A stretch of DNA of 64,000 nt from Trematomus loennbergii (lineage: Eukaryota; Chordata; Actinopteri; Perciformes; Nototheniidae). A program made the position numbers and the translations under genes. The stretch is from assembly GCA_012861695.1 (NCBI GenBank), contig JAAOOA010000066.1:176501-240500 (forward strand), read 5' to 3'. Below the pieces are notes generated by a model. It did not search any database. It was not told where the DNA came from and was given only the letters and a program-made list of their open reading frames with translations. Positions 34,349-45,629 of this stretch are shown here, piece after piece (the stretch's first letter is position 1; each line of letters opens with the position of its first letter).

Positions 34349-34573
34349 ATGGGCATGGCAAGTGAGGATCTGCTGGTGACCCTCCAGATACTGCCCGGCT
34401 TCTTCTCCAACTGTCTGTTCCTCGCGCTCTATGACTCCGTGGTGCTGGTGAAGCGCGCGGTGTCGCTGCTCAGCTGCTCGCGCCCCGCGGGCTCCGGAGA
34501 GCGGCCCCGCATGCTGACCTCCGCGGGGCTGCGCTCCATCTGGAACAGCTTCCTGCTGGACGCATACAAACAG
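34349..34573 (+). CDS. dio2: type II iodothyronine deiodinase, exon 1
   Basis: 75 codons, MGMASEDLLVTLQILPGF... to ...NSFLLDAYKQ. Dio2 is a selenoenzyme of the endoplasmic-reticulum membrane that removes the outer-ring iodine of thyroxine to give active T3. Residues 7-30 form the single membrane anchor; residues 55-75 are the conserved linker. The start sits in a good context (gacaccATGGG) and matches the family start. Upstream in-frame ATGs at 34172 and 34196 are at or before the probable transcript start and are not family-like. The donor 'cag|gtaggg' splits the gene at the place known for vertebrate DIO2. This exon shows no lesion. Confidence 0.93.
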
Positions 34574-34675
34574 GTAGGGGCTGATCCTGCGGAGTCCCAG
34601 GGACCTGGACCCATCATCATACACTCACTGTGTTTCAACTTCAGGAATATGCCATGACGCAGTTTACCAAATACT

Positions 34676-34750
34676 GTGTGTGCGTGCGTGCGTGCGTGTG
34701 TGTGTGTGTGTGTGTGTGTGCGTGTGTGTGTGTATGTGTGTGTGTGTGTG
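34676..34750 (+). repeat. (TG)n/(TGCG)n microsatellite
   Basis: 'tgtgtgtgcgtgcgtgcgtg' followed by pure TG, 100 bp after dio2 exon 1. Confidence 0.95.
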
Positions 34751-35024
34751 AGTAGCCCAGGCTTACTGTTCGTTATCCATATGTTTCTGTCTCTGTCTTC
34801 GTACAACCAGTGTACGCAGAATAAATACTACAAGACAGAGCTTTATTCATTCTGAGAGATGTAATACAAATTAAGGGTGTAGGAAGTAACACGTAAAACA
34901 GTTTTAAATAGAATCAGTCGGCTACAAGACATTTAGTAAAATACAAAAGTAGGGTCAACAACATTAAAATAAAAAAGAGTAAATATATAAAGTGCATAAT
35001 TAATTAGGTCAATTAACTTAAAGG

Positions 35025-35990
35025 TCTCCTATTATACTCTTTATCTACAATATATTATAGGTCTCAGATATACAAACATGTATCTGAAGTGTTTGTCTGA
35101 AACACCAAACAGATCATTGCAGCATACCTCGGTTGGTGATTGGCTAATACACAACCCCAAAAATATTTGGCACAAAGTGGCAAAATCAGATTTTTCAGAT
35201 CTCATTTTCAGACAGGTTTTTATAGAGAGGCGAAGTCCCTCCCCTTCCGGTTGAGCTCCATGGGACCTTATTTCGGAAAAGTTATGCATCTCAATGGAGA
35301 GAGAAAGATTATCTTTCGATCCTGTTTGAATTGTGCCACGAATTACACATATGATGTTTGTCAATTTAAAAGATAATTTTACAAGTCAAAAAAATAAAAA
35401 TGTGTCGTAAAAGTGTGAAGTAACACTTTCTTTTGTGTGAAACCGCTCAATGACCTACATCTCCCGTCTCGCACCACACACCAAGACGGCCGTCACGTTG
35501 GCACATTTCACTTCTTTCTTTCAGAATGAGGCGGAAAGTATTAAAAGAGGTGAAAATCACTCCAAGTCTGGGCATGTTGAGAGCTGTACATACACACAAG
35601 GGGAGTTAGTCGGTTCGTAAGAGCCAGCATGCAGGACCGGGACTCTGGGATTTGTAGTCTTTCTAGTTGCGTATTTTTCATAGTCTTATATTTCAACAGT
35701 TTTATGACAAACTGTGACTTTTTTGACATGGAAATTATTTTTTAAGATTGACAAACATCATATGTGTAATTCGTGGCACAATTCAAACAGGATCGAAAGA
35801 TAATCTTTCTCTCTCCATTGACTTCAATACAAACTTTTTCCGAAATAAGGTCCCACGAGTCCCACCGGAAGGGGAGGGACTTCGCCTCTCTATATAAATG
35901 GATCAGGACAAAAAAGAGGGAGAATCTTTTTTCCCAAACTTTCAGAGTCTCTTGTGTTACCTTTAAAACAAACCATACATGTTAATGAGA
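35025..35990. mobile_element. palindromic MITE in dio2 intron
   Basis: 35205-35395 and 35735-35915 are inverted copies: 'gaggcgaagtccctcccctt', 'aaagattatctttcgatcct' and 'aattacacatatgatgtttg' occur in both arms. The spacer of about 340 bp is unrelated. Outer ends and target duplication are not clear. Confidence 0.6.
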
Positions 35991-36502
35991 GCAACTGTAC
36001 TGCAAGTGTAGATCAGTTATGATTTAGCCTTGTGTTTTCCATGCATGCCCCTCATAAGTGAAGACCACCAGATCCATCTTATTTCTAAGGCAAGTAGCCT
36101 ATTTGTTAAAAACATAAAAATCATTGGAGGAGATATATAACTCTAAAATGGCCAATCATTCGACCCTAAATGTTATCACTCAGAAAAGTATTCAAATCCT
36201 ACAGTGAAAATAAGTCTTCAAGTCTCTTGACATTTCATGTCTTGGTGACCATGGGGGAAAAAGACAATATTTCAAAGCACCAAAATCAATATGTTTCTCC
36301 AATATTTAGGAAAAAAAAGTCATAGCGCTTTTATTTCAAGAAGGTTAGTTGTGCCATTCCTCAAAGCAGTTTCTTTCAGGAACACAATTTCAGATAAGTC
36401 ATCACCATTGAACTTTTAATAATAGTGAAAGCCCCTCCTCCCCCAAACGAAGTACACTGGATATAAACTCCCCAAACAGGCGAAAACCTACCAGTTTCAC
36501 CC
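35991..36502. other. intronic stretch, nothing seen
   Basis: AT-rich intron sequence with no recognisable repeat or exon. Confidence 0.4.
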
Positions 36503-36510
36503 ACTGTCTC

Positions 36511-37556
36511 TAGGGATGGGTATCGTTAAGGTTTTAACGGTACTACTACTTTTATCGATACCGCTTATCGGTCCGGTCTTTTAACGGTACTCTTATCGGT
36601 CTTTTGGAGAGAAAAATGAGGTAAACTAACTATATGTTGTATGTCAGGGACTACGGATGGAAATTAGCTCAAAGCTAAAATCCGGCATATTTACACTTGA
36701 AGCATTATTTGTCTGAAGTGTTCATTAATGTGCATTGTCCCTATTCAAATAAACAATTAAATGAAAATTAACAAATTGTGAACAAAACTAACATTGCTTT
36801 TTATTTAAATGAAATACATAATATTTCACATCAACAGAAACAACAACGTTTTAACAAATCATATTAAATAATCTGATGACAGAACTGTGAACAGAATGGC
36901 TGAAACTTTAACAAACTAAATAACTCAGTTCCCTCTAATCATTAACCCATGTTTGAATCATTGAGTTAGCTCCGTGTGTTGCTGCTAGCATACATAATAT
37001 ACCTGACGTGGAAACGTTACTCGTGGATGGGGCTACAGAGCTACTAGAGAGACAGTCGAACCCGGTGCATTTCTCCGTCTGAACGTGGTGCACTTTTGCA
37101 CGATGTTTAGACAAATTGCTCGTGTTACGCCCCTGACATGCTAAACTCTTATTGCACTTTAGGCAACGAGCGAGACGGGTAAAGTTTAACCACACCTCGG
37201 AGCGCGTTCTCTCCGCCATCTCCTCCGTGTGTGTGTGTTGCTGCATGTAGCAGCTGCGTGTGTGTAAACTGCCCCGCCCCTCGCACACAGGCGGGGGAGA
37301 GAGATCTCTCGTCTGGATTGGAGAGATCGAAAATACAAAAAATGACGCATTTTGCAGTCTTTTTGCGTATTAGAAACGGAGTTGGCGACACTAAAACTGC
37401 AATATAATGTTTGTGTAGCAATAATACACATGACATATTTTTTAGATGTCTCCAGTACCGATAAAAAGACCGATAACGTCGGAGCTTAACGGTACCGCGG
37501 TCTTTAATAATTCAGCCCCGGGGCCCGTTTAATACCGGGCTCGGTACCCATCCCTA
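36511..37556 (-). mobile_element. hAT element, duplication ACTGTCTC
   Basis: 1046 bp with inverted ends 'tagggatgggtatcg' and 'cggtacccatcccta', flanked by ACTGTCTC at 36503-36510 and 37557-37564. It keeps a BED finger but not the catalytic part, so it is a deletion derivative. Confidence 0.88.
36935..37219 (-). pseudogene. BED-finger fragment of a hAT transposase
   Basis: From MAERTRSEVW on: VWLNFT, then CLKC, and HRAKVHH give the aromatic, CxxC and histidine pattern of a BED zinc finger, which binds the transposon ends. The frame soon turns into non-conserved sequence; the RNase-H-like core is absent. Confidence 0.75.
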
Positions 37557-37564
37557 ACTGTCTC

Positions 37565-38484
37565 TGCCACCTCCCTCCATGCCTGGCTCCTCCGGTTTGT
37601 ATCCCGGTAGGTGAACAGGGACTGAAAGCACCGGGTGATTCCCTACCGCTACGATTATTTTCTCCTCCATTTTTTGGCATATGAGGAAATGAACTGCGGT
37701 CTGGCTCTCTCAGCATACACGCGGTTTGATTGGCTAGCGCTTGTACTGGCAGATTTGCATACGCGGGATTTGATTGGCTGACGCCTCCGCCTCAGCTTCA
37801 AAAGTAGAACATTGCTCTACTTTTGCAGCGAGCACCACGAGAAAAGCTACACTTTGCTCCCAGAATGCAGTTCGGCAAATCGTGACGTCACCCGATTCAA
37901 AGTGAATGGGCAGAAGCGTTGAAGCGTCAACGCACGTCGCCGTGTGTAGGGGCCGTAAGAAGAGGGGGAGGAAAAGAGAGGCTCCGTTTATTATTCTTAT
38001 ATTATCATATTGAGTCGTTATCAATTTGTTTTAAAGCTCAATAAATAACAAAGAAGACTTCTGACCCGCACTTTTTAAATTTTGTCCGGAAGATTTAAAC
38101 TTGAACGGTTTACATGTTGACCGGCGAAAAAAATGTTAACGGAAACTCTGCCACATGGTTACCTCGTCCCTTGGAAGAGGCGGAGAGGTGGGTGTTTTTC
38201 ATCTGCTGGTGGACTACCGGAGAGATTTACAGCAGGAGCACACGCCGTCCACCGCGGAGAATAAACAGAAGGGCAACCATGGCAACCATGCTCCGGGGTT
38301 TTCTTCGCTGCTTTTGGTGTATTTTGTGGCGGCAGGCCCGGCACATGTACTACAGCGTTTCCAGCGAGTCGAGCGGTCTCGTGTGAACAGACACGTTAAT
38401 TGAGCCGAATGCGTGTGAACGGAAGACTTTTTTGAAAACGCATACGGTGCGTAAACGCAAACGTTCCTGTGTAAATGGGGTCTT
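37565..38484. mobile_element. MITE remnants
   Basis: 'cgccgtgtgtaggggccgta' (about 37938-37957) and 'gtgtaaatggggtctta' (about 38471-38487) look like termini of two further fish MITEs; partners are not found. The frames at 38114-38403 carry no known domain. Confidence 0.35.
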
Positions 38485-38982
38485 AGTCCCCCCGAACTCT
38501 TTAGTCCCTGGAACTGTCCTGTAGATCGCGTTCACACCGGAATAAGTCCCTGAGGGAGGATTACGCAAATGAAGCCGCTGACGTCACTTCTTCTTCTTCT
38601 TCTTTGGGTTTACTGGCAGGCCGCAAACAACTTCACAGCGTATACTGCCACCCGAAGTCCCGGAGTCCCCCGGAGTTGGGGACTGGCTTCAGTAGAAGCT
38701 GCTGGGTAGCGTCTTCCGAGTAAATCGCCAGAAGCGCTGACACCTCCTCATCACTCCACCGCTCCCATGTTTTATTTTGTGTTGCCATAAGTTAGTCTCT
38801 CTCCGTTTCTGCGCTGGGCTAATGCTAATGCTAATAATGCTAATGCGAGCAAATAAAATGGCGGCTTCACAAAACCTTTCGTTTCAAACTAGGTTCTAGT
38901 TCCAGATCCTTTTGGTGTGAAACCAAAATCCCAAGAACTATCGGCCTAGTTCCTGGGAAAAGTACTCCGGTGTGAAAGTGCC
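38485..38982 (-). mobile_element. MITE with SANT-like remnant, copy 2
   Basis: Reverse complement of 28190-28803, cut at its left end. The right end is 'ccggtgtgaaagtgcc'. The SANT-like start is present on the minus strand at about 38740-38787. Confidence 0.7.
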
Positions 38983-39263
38983 AAATGTGTTGCACCTGTT
39001 CCTACTTGAAAACCTTTGTGATATTTACTTTACTGAGTTTGGCCACCTCATCAAAGTCCCCGCCTAATGCCTCATTCATGCAATGTCAGCAGAGCGGGAA
39101 AAAAGAAAACATCTGTTTCTGACTTCCTGCTTCATCTCGAGGTAGTCTCCCCACTTACATTGTAGCCAGAGCAGATAAAACATATTCAATTAAGAGAGAC
39201 AAATGAATAAAACATAACGTCTATAAGAACAGATGATAGGTGTATGTTTTGAGTTGTTGGCGC

Positions 39264-40260
39264 TAGGCCTGTCATAATAATACATTTTGTTGGACGATCA
39301 ATTTTCCTGGAAATTATTGTGATAAACGATAAACGATAAACCGTTGTAAGACCATTTTAGACCACTGACATAATGATAATATATAATAATAATTCAAGTA
39401 CATCCTTTCAAACAGAACTTTTTATTGAACATTCAACATTGCAAATGAAATGTGGAAATATTCAAATATATAAATTATATATAATAAATAAACAAATAAA
39501 TTAAATTATAGAAAACTAATTAAATCACACACAACCAAAACAATGCATTAAATAGACTCAGGCTGGAAAACAGAGCTCTCTCTCTCTCTATATATATAAA
39601 TAAATAAATAAATATGAGCACACATTGTCTCACAAGCACTGTCCATACAAAGACCCAGATGCCTCAACAGGCCATATCCAAATCTGTAATTCAAAGATTT
39701 CGAGCAAGGAACACCAACATGTTTGCATTGTTGGGCAAATGCCATCTCCATCTCCAGCTGCCGTGTTTGCTCCCAGCTGGGAAAACGGAATGGGGTGGAT
39801 GTGTTTCAGGTGCAGTTTAAGGTTGGTCGTATTACTAGCTTTTGTTGCTACCTTTTTAAAACAAATGCGACATACCGGCTCATTCAAGTCCGTAGATTCG
39901 CCTCGTTGATTTGGCTTAAATCCAAAATATTCCCACACCGGAGATGTGGAGTTAGGTTTTGCAACCAATTCCATTTAACTTCAAATTCCCCTCGAGTAAC
40001 TCACACGTTGTCTCCTGCTTGTCTATATTATTCATTTGGCTGCTACGCTTTTGCACGCGGAGTGTCCTGACCTGGCTGTGAGCCCCGCCCTTCACAGCGC
40101 GCCTGGCCGGCAGCCACTACGCACCAGGCCAGTAGAGTGGCCGGTCACATCTTTATGTAAACAAACGGGCATGTAAACGGCAATTTATCGAGGTCAGAAA
40201 AGTTATCGAGTTCATTTTTATTTATCGTACGATAAGTCATTAATTGCTTATACAGGCCTA
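39264..40260 (-). mobile_element. hAT element, duplication GTTGGCGC
   Basis: 997 bp, ends 'taggcctgtcataata' and 'cttatacaggccta', flanked by GTTGGCGC at 39256-39263 and 40261-40268. Only a BED-finger fragment remains of the transposase. Confidence 0.88.
39790..39974 (-). pseudogene. BED-finger fragment of a hAT transposase
   Basis: MELVAKPNSTSPVWEYFGF, then CRICFKKV and LKLHLKHIHP: a complete BED finger pattern (W, CxxC, HxxxxH). After it the frame is no longer conserved. Confidence 0.78.
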
Positions 40261-40268
40261 GTTGGCGC

Positions 40269-41020
40269 TTAGACTTACAGGGAGATTTGTAATGGATAAC
40301 ACTCAACAGCAGCATGATGATAGGCTAACAATGTAGGTGTGTCGCTGTGCTATTGGATGCCACGAGTCTATTAACTTGCATCAAAGATACTCTGACTTGT
40401 GTCTTAGTCCCTTCCACCTGGAAATGCATGGAGATATGCAAGGAGACCATCTGAGGAGAGAGGAAATGGGTTTTATAGAAAATGAAGATGTCCTTTCCTC
40501 TGGAGCACCACATGAGGCGATCACAGTTGGATCAGCTTTAACAACTGCAAAGACTTTTCATAGGACCACAGCACTCTAGCTATCAGCTATTAAATCTGTA
40601 TTCTGACCTCATTCCAGTATGAATCTTCAGTGATCAGCTGCAGTGTCCATTTAATAACTGATCTACAAAAAGGGGGCGTGTCGGCTGGTAAATATTTCCC
40701 TGAAGGATGCTCCTGTGTATCCCCGCAAGTAGTGAAATATCAAATCGAGACTTGGGATGCACCCAATCACACCAGAAATTGTGAGTGAGGATGCCTCAGG
40801 GGAGTGAAATGGCAGATTTAGAAATGAACTAAAGGCATAAGCTTCAGACTGAACTTCATTAAAACGTATTAGTTGTGTGAGGTAGATATCCATTATCAAG
40901 GGAAACTATATATTATATATGTTGGATTTTATTCTGATGAAGTGCATAACATTGAAAAAATAGTTTGTTAAAAGCTAAAAGCAGAGCCCTTATCAATCTA
41001 ATCTATTTGTATCTCCGTAG
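40269..41020. other. intronic stretch, nothing seen
   Basis: End of dio2 intron 1. No repeat or extra exon recognised. Confidence 0.4.
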
Positions 41021-41608
41021 GTGAAACTTGGCTGCGAGGCACCCAACTCCAAAGTGGTGAAGGTGCCGGATGGCCTGGGGGGTGCAGCAGTCTCAGTGAT
41101 AAGGCAGATGTGCCGCCTGGTGCCATGGCTGGAACCAGAGATGAGTGCAACCTTCTGGATTTTGAGTCGTCAGATCGCCCTCTGGTGGTCAACTTTGGCT
41201 CAGCCACCTGACCCCCCTTCATCAGCCACCTACCAGCTTTCCGCCAGTTGGTGGAGGACTTCAGTGAGGTAGCTGACTTCCTGTTAGTGTACATTGATAG
41301 GCTCACCCGTCTGATGGTTGGGTGGCCCCTCCTATGGGCTCCTGCGCGTTCAATATCCAAAAACACCAGAACCTGGAGGAGCGGCTGGGGGCCGCACGCA
41401 AACTTATCGAGCACTTTTCCCTGCCCCCCCAGTGTCAGCTGGTGGCAGACTGCATGGACAACAATGCTAATGGGCTTATGGTGTGTCCAATGAGAGGGTT
41501 TGTATAGTGCAACAGAGAAAGATTGCCTACCTTGGCGGTAAGGGTCCTTTTTTTTACAATCTAAAGGATGTGAAGCACTGGCTGGAACAGAGCTATGGTA
41601 AACGGTAG
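41021..41608 (+). CDS. dio2: type II iodothyronine deiodinase, exon 2 (three frame breaks)
   Basis: Begins VKLGCEAPNSKVVKVPDG directly in frame with exon 1. The catalytic block reads NFGSAT-Sec-PPFISHLP, with Sec encoded by TGA at 41209-41211. Then come the thioredoxin-fold parts (DFSEVADFLLVYID, HQNLEERLGAARKLIEHFSL, MDNNAN, KIAYLGGKGPFFYNL) and the end WLEQSYGKR with TAG at 41606-41608. The frame is lost by one base in three places: 41068-41098, 41297-41300 and 41470-41475. Each segment between stays conserved and has no stop other than the Sec codon. A consensus error is more likely than decay, but a recent pseudogene is not excluded. No second Sec codon near the C-terminus, unlike mammals. 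Confidence 0.9.
41209..41211 (+). other. dio2: selenocysteine codon TGA
   Basis: In-frame TGA in the invariant context SAT-U-PPF of all deiodinases. The selenol is the catalytic nucleophile in deiodination. Reading it as Sec needs a SECIS in the 3' UTR. Confidence 0.92.
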
Positions 41609-43149
41609 GAGTCATCAGACATGTACAGAGGACATATTTCCATAAGAGACCAGTACGTTTTGTAGACTAATAAAGACCAAATTAAAAAGTGTATTATTGT
41701 GATATCATCTGCAACAAAGCTGTAATTAATTCAGTTACAGAATTGTGGCTTACTTTTGAAATCAGTCCAACTTTTTGCACAGCCGTCCACTTAAACTGGG
41801 ATGAACACACACACATTTACTAAAAAGTCACATAAACTAGGCAATACGTTGATTCGGGGCAATGTATTATGGCAGTATGTGATTCATCTGTATTTCTGCT
41901 CGCCTTTGCTTCTAAAATCTATTTGAAGTGATTTCTGTTTAAAAAAATAAAGGGCAGAAATCTCAAGTTACCCGTTTTTATCAAATTGGAGTTTATACTA
42001 TTGATTGGAGATTTGATGTTTGTATTCACTGTCAACAACTTCATTGAATGTTTTAGGTTTATTTACCCCACTTCCTCTAAGGATAAATGTTCATAAATAG
42101 ATACTGCCCATTGTTGACTATCGAACAGCTCTGTAGTGTCCCCAACCCCTAACAAGGGTTTGTGCTTACTCTGTTGAATCAGAGAGATTCCATGTGGCTT
42201 TTTTGACACTGATCCACACAAATAGAACAGTTGAAAAAAATGAATACCCATTAGCATTACTAATCAGCGGTGAATAATATAAGAAATGCATCAACTCTAA
42301 TAAAAAACTGACATCCTGTCATTGATTTTAAATGTGCCCTGGTCAATACTGCTGTTTTTATTATCCCTCTATAATTATGTAACAGGATCAATCTGAACAT
42401 GCAGGTTTTTTTTGTCATGGGTCATGTCCGTCCTACAATACATTAAAACACCAGTGATGATTTAAGTGTCTCCTATAAAGTTGGCTGAAACAGTTCCTTC
42501 ACCTCTGCATGCTTCATACTGCAGTGCATTGATTTAAAAACAAATCGGAACAGCATTATGTTTTCAGACACACTTTGTGTTGCATAGTAGTATGTACACT
42601 TTATTATTACAATCTTTGCTAAGGATCCTTTTTTGATTGCATCAGAACATTAGCATTAGCTTATTACAGTTGATTACTTCACACACTGCAGAATAATGTG
42701 TAGCTAGCACTAAATCCCTAAGATTGTATTGGCAAAGTGGTCAATACCACTGACAGATCAATTTAATGTTAGATTCATTTCCTGGATAAAACATTTCTAT
42801 CCAGAATACATGCATAGATTTAAAATGAATGTACTGTTATGCTGTATTAAAACTAAAAGTTGTTCTTTAAGGTTCAGGCATTATCTAAAAATATCGCCAC
42901 AGGGTGGGAGAATGGTTCTTGATGTCTGCACTTTTCTTAGACATACATATGTCGGTATTCAGAGTGCTTTGAACATTATTTGAATCCAACTCGGTTCTTC
43001 TTTGGGCTCGAGGTTATGAAGTGACATGTCCTCTGCTTGTCATGTTTTTTAAAGAAGGGTCAATAAAGATGCTTTAGACTTCCAAGAGTTTAAGTGATAG
43101 CATTTGAGTTCTATAGGAACACAGATGGTTTGTTCTGCTCGCAGTGACA

Positions 43150-43221
43150 GAGGTGTGCTGATGAAACCTCTGACGAAAGAGTCCCTGACTCGGTCTCTGG
43201 TTGGATAGTGAACTGCACCTG
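43150..43221 (+). promoter_or_regulatory. candidate SECIS element
   Basis: ATGA at 43161-43164 with a facing GGAT at 43203-43206 gives the non-Watson-Crick core. Between them aacc/ggtt and gac/gtc can pair, AAA lies at 43176-43178, and gagtc/gactc (43179-43183, 43187-43191) makes a mini-stem, as in form-2 SECIS. AGGTG and CACCT can close the base stem. The 3x3 mismatch in the middle helix is unusual. It lies 1.5 kb after the stop and before the polyA signal, where a dio2 SECIS would be needed. Confidence 0.45.
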
Positions 43222-43340
43222 GTCAACATCACAGAACCATTGCATCTGTTTCGTTGTTAACTTAACTCATGCAGACAACTGTCTTTCATGTCACCAGCTG
43301 CACTTTTTCATTCCTGCTTAGTGCAATGTTTAAATTGTAG

Positions 43341-43346
43341 AATAAA
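43341..43346 (+). terminator. dio2: dio2 polyadenylation signal
   Basis: AATAAA, followed by further 'aaataaataaag'. It is the first good signal after the SECIS candidate and is followed by T/GT-rich 'gggtttgttgtctttatgt'. Confidence 0.5.
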
Positions 43347-43349
43347 AGA

Positions 43350-44880
43350 AAGGAAAATAAATAAAGTGGAAAATAAAGCTGCTGAAACTGCTGGGTTTGT
43401 TGTCTTTATGTCCCAAAGAAATCACAGATGTTAGAAAATTGACGGGTTTATCTAATTGTGCCATAGCTACTGCCAAGTTTATCATTCTTACAAGGAAGTA
43501 TACAACCTCACAAATATGAGTATATCTCACTCGTGTCAATGAAACGGGCGGAACAATCCAAATAAAAAAACATTGATCTCTTACTGTCTAGTCAATAACA
43601 TGATAAATGTTGGCATTTGTATCTGCATCTTCTTTAATAATGTCCCTGCGCTCTAAGAAGTAGTCTTAACAAACAGCAGTGGGGTGTGCAGTGTATAAAC
43701 TGAAGACTTACTTTGCCCTTTATTAGAAAAAGAGGAAATAAATATCCTCCTCCGCAATGTTTTGGTTAATAAACAAATATAATCTACGGGCGGCGTAGGC
43801 GGGCGACGCAGGCGACGTAGCTGACGTAAAAGTCGGGACGCCTTCGGTACGCTTCTTTGGTCTCAGGTGGGTGTGTAGCGGCCTTAAAGAAACACTGTCA
43901 TTGTTACACAATACACTCAAGCAACACCAATACCACATGACATTGTGTTTGTAAAGTATCATTTATTTTGTGTTGGGCATAAACTGAGTTTCCATAACAA
44001 CAAAGTTGTATTGGTTTTGACCTATTTGCATAAAATATTTCCTGTTACATTAATATGAAACTAGAGTAATTCCAGTAATGCAATACCAGACTATACATAT
44101 TCACTTGTATATAATAGCTAAAGATATAGAAAAACAACACTTATTTTGCCTTTGGCCAGATAAAAAGGAATTCCTCTGTGTCGTTGAGGGAAAAGTGACA
44201 CACTTCCTGTAAAGAGCTGTAAATGACTCGGGTGACCGGAAGAGATCAGATGAAGCCACATCGTCCAACACATCCCAGAAGCTTCTGACACATCAGCCGC
44301 TGCACAGCTGATAGCACACTGAGTATCTAACACATTACACATGAGTGAGATTCATCATTGCAGCATCAAGTCACTCACTGAAAATAAGAACACTTTATGA
44401 CTCCCACTGCTATCCAGCAAGACTCGTACAAAACAGTTGAAATGAGGAACAGACACAAGCAACATGAATTGTGGTCACTATCCTAACTGCCAACAATATT
44501 GTGGTCACTATCCTAACTGGCTCTGGGCACACTTCATCATACATTTTTAAAGAGCGCTGCACAATCATTTGGAGTTTTTTATTTGAAAGATATGTTCTGT
44601 ATAAAATTTAAAAAAACGGTGAATGAGACAGTAATGAATATTTAGAACCAGAAGCATGCGGGACAATCGGATTTTCTCTGGCCTTCTCAAATATCCATGC
44701 GATAATCCAGAGGTACTGATCCGAAAACCCAGCTAACCCAGATCACTTTCCTCCCTCTGGATCTCAGGCCTCACTTTCTGCTCCTAAACTGGAATATAAA
44801 AAGGATTGGCTCCAAAGCCAAAATGAATAAATCATGTATTTATTTAAATACATATAGTACGGACATGCATATAATTAATA
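43350..44880. other. gene-free stretch after dio2
   Basis: 43790-43890 is a GC-rich MITE-like piece ending 'gggtgtgtagcggcctta', similar in style to 37938-37957. 'gtggtcactatcctaactg' is duplicated at about 44472 and 44500. No gene. Confidence 0.4.
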
Positions 44881-44901
44881 AGATATGCAATACGGGAGCG
44901 G

Positions 44902-45260
44902 TCAGTGGCAGGAGAGGGGTTGCTGTTCAAAAACTAAGTAACATTCGGTAAAAAATGTGCCACAGGAACCAAGATCTCCAGCGTACTTTTCTGGTGCGGG
45001 CACATAGGGCTCTGGAAGGGGTGGGGCAGGATTAGAGATAGGATCAACTGCTGCTGGGGCAAAGAGGAGGAGATTCGCGGGGAGAGTTGAGGCTGATAGA
45101 GCTGTGATTTGGTGGGTCAACTGGCTGACTTGATGAAGCATGGCCTGGTTGCTATCATTGAGGGCCTGTAATATCTGCTCATGCTGCCCTAGGAGTTAGC
45201 CCTGGTTGGAGAGGGCATTCTTAAATTGTGAACAATCCGGGGAAACCTCAGAGTCTGTTT
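44902..45260 (-). pseudogene. gypsy gag N-terminal fragment
   Basis: Ends in [20 protein letters not shown] followed by a capsid-like start (LVFEQQP), a familiar block of fish gypsy Gag proteins. The frame upstream has an in-frame stop near 45198 and the capsid core is missing. Confidence 0.7.
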
Positions 45261-45292
45261 CTGCTGGGTTACATTTTCTGGTCAGATCGTAC

Positions 45293-45629
45293 TGTCAGGC
45301 TAGAAAACTGATTGAACCCAAATGCAGAAGACAAAGCACTGAGATAGGGAGCGGTTGCAAAAGGCTTTGTTAAGATTACTTAGAGGGTAGAAGCAGACGG
45401 GCTGAGCTGAGCCAGGCAGGGTGAGTCCACATGGGGGGGGGGGAATCCTTTGTCCCGAGTGTGGTCCAGGTGACGTAGAGAGAGTAATCCAGGAGGGGCT
45501 GGAGGCCCAGTATCTAAAGCCCAGCCCAGATTGAGATTGACAGCCTGGCCCCTCCACAACAGATCCCAGTCCTGTAATCAAGCACAGACACACACACAGA
45601 AACAGAGGGGGGGAGCAGAGGCCCTGACA
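45293..45629 (-). repeat. gypsy 5' LTR
   Basis: On the minus strand it runs from 'tgtcagggcctctgctcc' to 'ttctagcctgaca' (337 bp), with TGTCAGG...CCTGACA inverted ends. Directly abuts the TCTCTG microsatellite. Confidence 0.75.

Larger units (their letters stand above)
34574..41020 (+). other. dio2: dio2 intron 1
   Basis: 6447 bp from 'gtaggg' to 'ctccgtag'. It is filled with repeats: a (TG)n run, a palindromic MITE, two hAT derivatives with readable duplications and Harbinger-like MITEs. No other host exon was recognised in it. Confidence 0.85.
41609..43346 (+). other. dio2: dio2 3' untranslated region
   Basis: About 1.7 kb, AT-rich and free of obvious repeats, ending at the polyA signal near 43341. 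The SECIS candidate lies in its last 200 bases. The length is inferred from the polyA signal. Confidence 0.6.
44880..45629 (-). mobile_element. Ty3/gypsy fragment: 5' LTR and gag start
   Basis: On the minus strand an LTR (45293-45629) is followed by the first part of gag (to 44902), after which the element is cut off. No other gypsy sequence continues to the left. Confidence 0.75.

Noticed and set aside
34157..34624. 155-residue minus-strand frame over dio2 exon 1
   Set aside because: Antisense shadow of a GC-rich coding exon.
41587..41608. Second selenocysteine codon near the Dio2 C-terminus, as in mammals
   Set aside because: The proper frame reads WLEQSYGKR and stops at TAG.
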